DNA of 15,305 nucleotides from Draconibacterium sp. (GTDB lineage: Bacteria; Bacteroidota; Bacteroidia; Bacteroidales; Prolixibacteraceae): positions 1-15,305 of the forward strand of contig JALUZN010000533.1 of the NCBI GenBank assembly GCA_027011835.1. The letters run 5' to 3'. This document shows, piece by piece, positions 13,182 to 15,305 of this stretch. Positions within the stretch are counted from its first letter, which is position 1. The number at the start of each line of letters is the position of its first letter. The notes under the pieces were generated by a model. The model had not been told where the DNA came from. It made no database searches and saw only the letters and a program-made list of their open reading frames with translations. The translations under genes were made by a program, and so were the position numbers.

Positions 13182-15305
13182 TTACCTATTAAGGAAAATT
13201 GTACCTGCTTTTGGTTCTTTTCCATCATCTAAATACAAGATGTAGAAGTAGGTTCCAGGCGGTAGCCTGTCTTTACCCACCGTCCATCCATTGGAAGAGC
13301 GTCCGTCCCACCATGCATTAATGGTTCCCCATTGGTCGACATCTCCATAGTTTTCTTTTTCGTAAACCAGATTTCCCCATCGGTTGTAAATCTCAATTTT
13401 CAAACTATGAAGATCGCATAAGTCTATTACAAAGTAGTCGTTAATTCCGTCATCGTTTGGCGAGAAGCCGTTTGGAATAAAGAATTCACACGGTTCATCA
13501 GGATTTGGAGCAGGTGCAGGTTGGTATGGATCTCTCCAGTCACGAATTCCATTGTCGTTTTCGTCTTGAAGAGGAGCTAAACTTCCTTCAGGGTTGTAGT
13601 AATTTGTCCAACCATTTATTGCATCGTACACATCATCCAAACCATCTTTGTCGGCATCGGCAAATGTTGTTGGAGGATCGATGTCTGCAACATGGTCGAA
13701 GTTGGCGTCAAATCCTTCAATGTTGTCGGCAATGTCGTCATCGTCGGCATCTAAATCAAGATAATCAGGATATCCGTCTCCATCGGTATCAACAGCTCCG
13801 TAATAGGTTCCTGTTCCATTGCCAATGGTGTCGTATGCATTGTCCCAACCATTTCCGTTTGAGTCGCTGCTGGTAAGTCTTATAAATTCACCTTCGCGTT
13901 GCCACTCTTCGTTATCAGTAATTCCATCGTTATCAGAGTCAATGTCAAGATAATCGAAAATACCATCACCGTCAGTGTCTCGATATGTTGCCGATTTAGA
14001 GTCTCCGTCTCCGGTAAATCCTTCATCAATATCTAATATTCCGTCGTTATCGTCATCAATATCATCAATGTCGGGAACACCATCGCAGTCTGTGTCAAGC
14101 AACAAGTTAATTGTAACAGTTGCTTCAGAACAGTTTTCGGTATTTACGTTGTGACAAATTTTATAGGTGAACGATACAGTTGCTGCTGATGCATCATCGT
14201 TTACGTAGAGCAGCGAACCATCGCTAATATCGACCTGAACAGAACCAGGTAGATCGGATGTAAGTGTCATTGTTACACCTGCATCAGAGATTCCAACATC
14301 GTTAGCAAACAGGTTCATATCCCCTGTTATTTTGCCTCCGCGACAAACTACCAATGTAAGAACATCGTCGGTTGCTCTGAGAGCATTAATTCCACAATCG
14401 GCATCGCCCTCTTCAATACTAACATTTGCTGTACAGGTTCCAACGTTTCCGCTAACATCAATTACGGTAAGTGTAACTTCGTTATTGCCAACATTGGCAC
14501 AAGTGAAATCTTCCTTGTCGATAAACATGGTGTCAATGCTGCAATTGTCGGTAGAGTTATCGTTAATATCCTGAACAAGGAGTTTAAATGTTCCTTGTTC
14601 GTCGAGTTGAGCAACCATGTCTTTGCAGTGAACAACTGGTGCAATGGTATCTTTAATTGTAATACTGCTTTGGCAAGTTGTGCTGTTTCCACAAAGGTCG
14701 GTAGCAGTAATTGTAACTGTTGCTCCTTCAGCTCCGGCTTCCGAACAATCGAAAGTTGATTTTGAAACCTCAATTGAAATGTCCTCGCTTGGAGTACAGT
14801 TGTCGGTTACTGTACCGGCTATTGCTGCAATGTCATCATCGCTAAACTCATAGTCCCCACTTTCGTTTAGATAAATTGTTATTGGACTACAATTCATTAT
14901 AGGTTTAGTGGTGTCCTTAATTGTTACTGTAGCAGTGTCTGTCAACCCGGTAGCTGTCTCTGTTAATGTATAGTCTATTGGCGTTGGGTCGGTGGTGAAA
15001 CCGTCCTCAGGGTCGAATGTAAGTTCTCCTGTTGCAGGGTTGTAAGTCCAGGTTCCTTCGCCTGATACTACCAATGTTGTCTGATCTCCGGCTGTGGACG
15101 GGTCAAGGTCTACTGTCACATCTCCTGGTGCAGGAGTTGTTCCATCGCCAAGAAGATCGTTGTCAAGGATGTTTAGAGTAGTTTTTACACCCGGTACATT
15201 ACCGTTGCTGCTGTCATCGTTTGCTGTTGGGTTTACTTCGCCATAAGTTACAGTTACTGTAGCAGTGTCTGTCAACCCGGTAGCTGTCTCTGTTAATGTA
15301 TAGTC
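13182..15305 (-). CDS. Type IX secreted adhesin-like protein with CshA, HYR-like and TSP3-like repeats and gliding-type CTD; N-terminus cut by window edge
   Basis: The frame is open to the window edge (at least 707 residues; numbered from the edge). The first 18 residues are the end of one CshA-type fibril repeat. A complete repeat follows (about 24-128), seen from NPTANDDSSNGNVPGV, LNILDNDLLGDG, GEGTWTYNPATGELTFDPE and TDPTPIDYTLTE. Two cysteine-bearing HYR-like domains follow (about 130-218 and 219-297; DNC, CGNSTTC and KDTIAPVVHC motifs), then a cadherin/Ig-like domain (about 298-400). A run of calcium-type DxDxDG repeats (about 404-595; DTDCDGVPDIDD, DTDGDGIFDYLD, DTDGDGYPDYLD, DADKDGLDD) leads to the gliding-motility-associated C-terminal domain (about 606-707; FIPNGFSPNDDGINDYF, IYNRWGNLVYE, WWDGRSSNG, PPGTYFYIL). 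This is a large secreted surface protein; adhesion is inferred from the repeats. The PorP/SprF gene follows by 30 bases. Confidence 0.93.
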   Translation of the reverse strand, partial: DYTLTETATGLTDTATVTVTYGEVNPTANDDSSNGNVPGVKTTLNILDNDLLGDGTTPAPGDVTVDLDPSTAGDQTTLVVSGEGTWTYNPATGELTFDPEDGFTTDPTPIDYTLTETATGLTDTATVTIKDTTKPIMNCSPITIYLNESGDYEFSDDDIAAIAGTVTDNCTPSEDISIEVSKSTFDCSEAGAEGATVTITATDLCGNSTTCQSSITIKDTIAPVVHCKDMVAQLDEQGTFKLLVQDINDNSTDNCSIDTMFIDKEDFTCANVGNNEVTLTVIDVSGNVGTCTANVSIEEGDADCGINALRATDDVLTLVVCRGGKITGDMNLFANDVGISDAGVTMTLTSDLPGSVQVDISDGSLLYVNDDASAATVSFTYKICHNVNTENCSEATVTINLLLDTDCDGVPDIDDIDDDNDGILDIDEGFTGDGDSKSATYRDTDGDGIFDYLDIDSDNDGITDNEEWQREGEFIRLTSSDSNGNGWDNAYDTIGNGTGTYYGAVDTDGDGYPDYLDLDADDDDIADNIEGFDANFDHVADIDPPTTFADADKDGLDDVYDAINGWTNYYNPEGSLAPLQDENDNGIRDWRDPYQPAPAPNPDEPCEFFIPNGFSPNDDGINDYFVIDLCDLHSLKIEIYNRWGNLVYEKENYGDVDQWGTINAWWDGRSSNGWTVGKDRLPPGTYFYILYLDDGKEPKAGTIFLNR
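14923..15305 (-). repeat. Tandem 330-bp CshA repeat, copies sharing 53 identical bases
   Basis: Bases 14923-14975 and 15253-15305 are identical, at a spacing of 330 bp (110 residues), the size of one CshA fibril repeat. The identity reaches the window edge, so its full length is not visible. At the inner side it stops sharply where the downstream residues diverge (TIKDTTKP versus TVTYGEVN). Confidence 0.85.

Noticed and set aside
13505..13876. Plus-strand 123-residue histidine/arginine-rich open frame
   Set aside because: It is the antisense reading of the repetitive DxDxDG codons of the adhesin, which explains the composition bias.
13600..14100. Regular repeats that could suggest a CRISPR array
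   Set aside because: The periodicity comes from degenerate Asp-rich calcium-binding codons in one frame; units are not identical and spacers are not uniform.

Overview
The window looks like chromosomal DNA of a Bacteroidota species, probably a marine or anaerobic member of class Bacteroidia such as Marinilabiliales or Prolixibacteraceae. The supports are a PorP/SprF protein next to a gliding-motility-type C-terminal-domain protein (type IX secretion), a tpiA–BT_3928-type–DUF1599 gene order, AT-rich spacers, several exact TAnnTTTG promoter -7 elements and few strong Shine-Dalgarno sites. The genus is inference. Both outermost genes are cut by the window edges.

Layout. 1-2438 (minus): a lipoprotein gene of unknown function followed by a membrane polyferredoxin with a degenerate heavy-metal-associated-like domain. 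2439-2775: a spacer with a short repeated tract and the tpiA terminator. 2776-5416 (minus): DUF1599 protein, a DoxX/MauE-type membrane protein with a thioredoxin-like tail, and triosephosphate isomerase. 5616-7352 (plus): a clear promoter, then folP (dihydropteroate synthase) and cdaA (diadenylate cyclase), overlapping by one base. 7393-9704 (minus): YbbR-domain protein, coaE and a TerB–DnaJ protein, read toward cdaA. 9902-10886 (plus): three small envelope proteins (YtxH, holin-like DUF1469-type, basic protein). 10911-10944: a terminator usable in both directions, then tRNA-Arg(CCG) on minus. 11144-12180 (plus): an HD-domain phosphohydrolase overlapping a BFD-type [2Fe-2S] protein. 12198-15305 (minus): a large secreted adhesin-like protein (CshA-type fibril repeats, cysteine-rich HYR-like domains, TSP3-like calcium repeats, gliding-type C-terminal domain) followed by its probable PorP/SprF outer-membrane partner.

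How the parts fit. Most of the window is core metabolism and envelope physiology: glycolysis, folate, CoA and c-di-AMP synthesis. The c-di-AMP cyclase and a YbbR (CdaR-like) protein lie within 2.4 kb of each other but in convergent transcription units. Accessory character appears at the two ends: the redox/metal membrane module on the left and the type IX secretion adhesin on the right. I see no CRISPR array, insertion sequence, phage integrase or defence island. The least explained parts are the lipoprotein–polyferredoxin pair, the three-gene YtxH/holin-like cassette, and a tandem CshA repeat whose copies share at least 53 identical bases.
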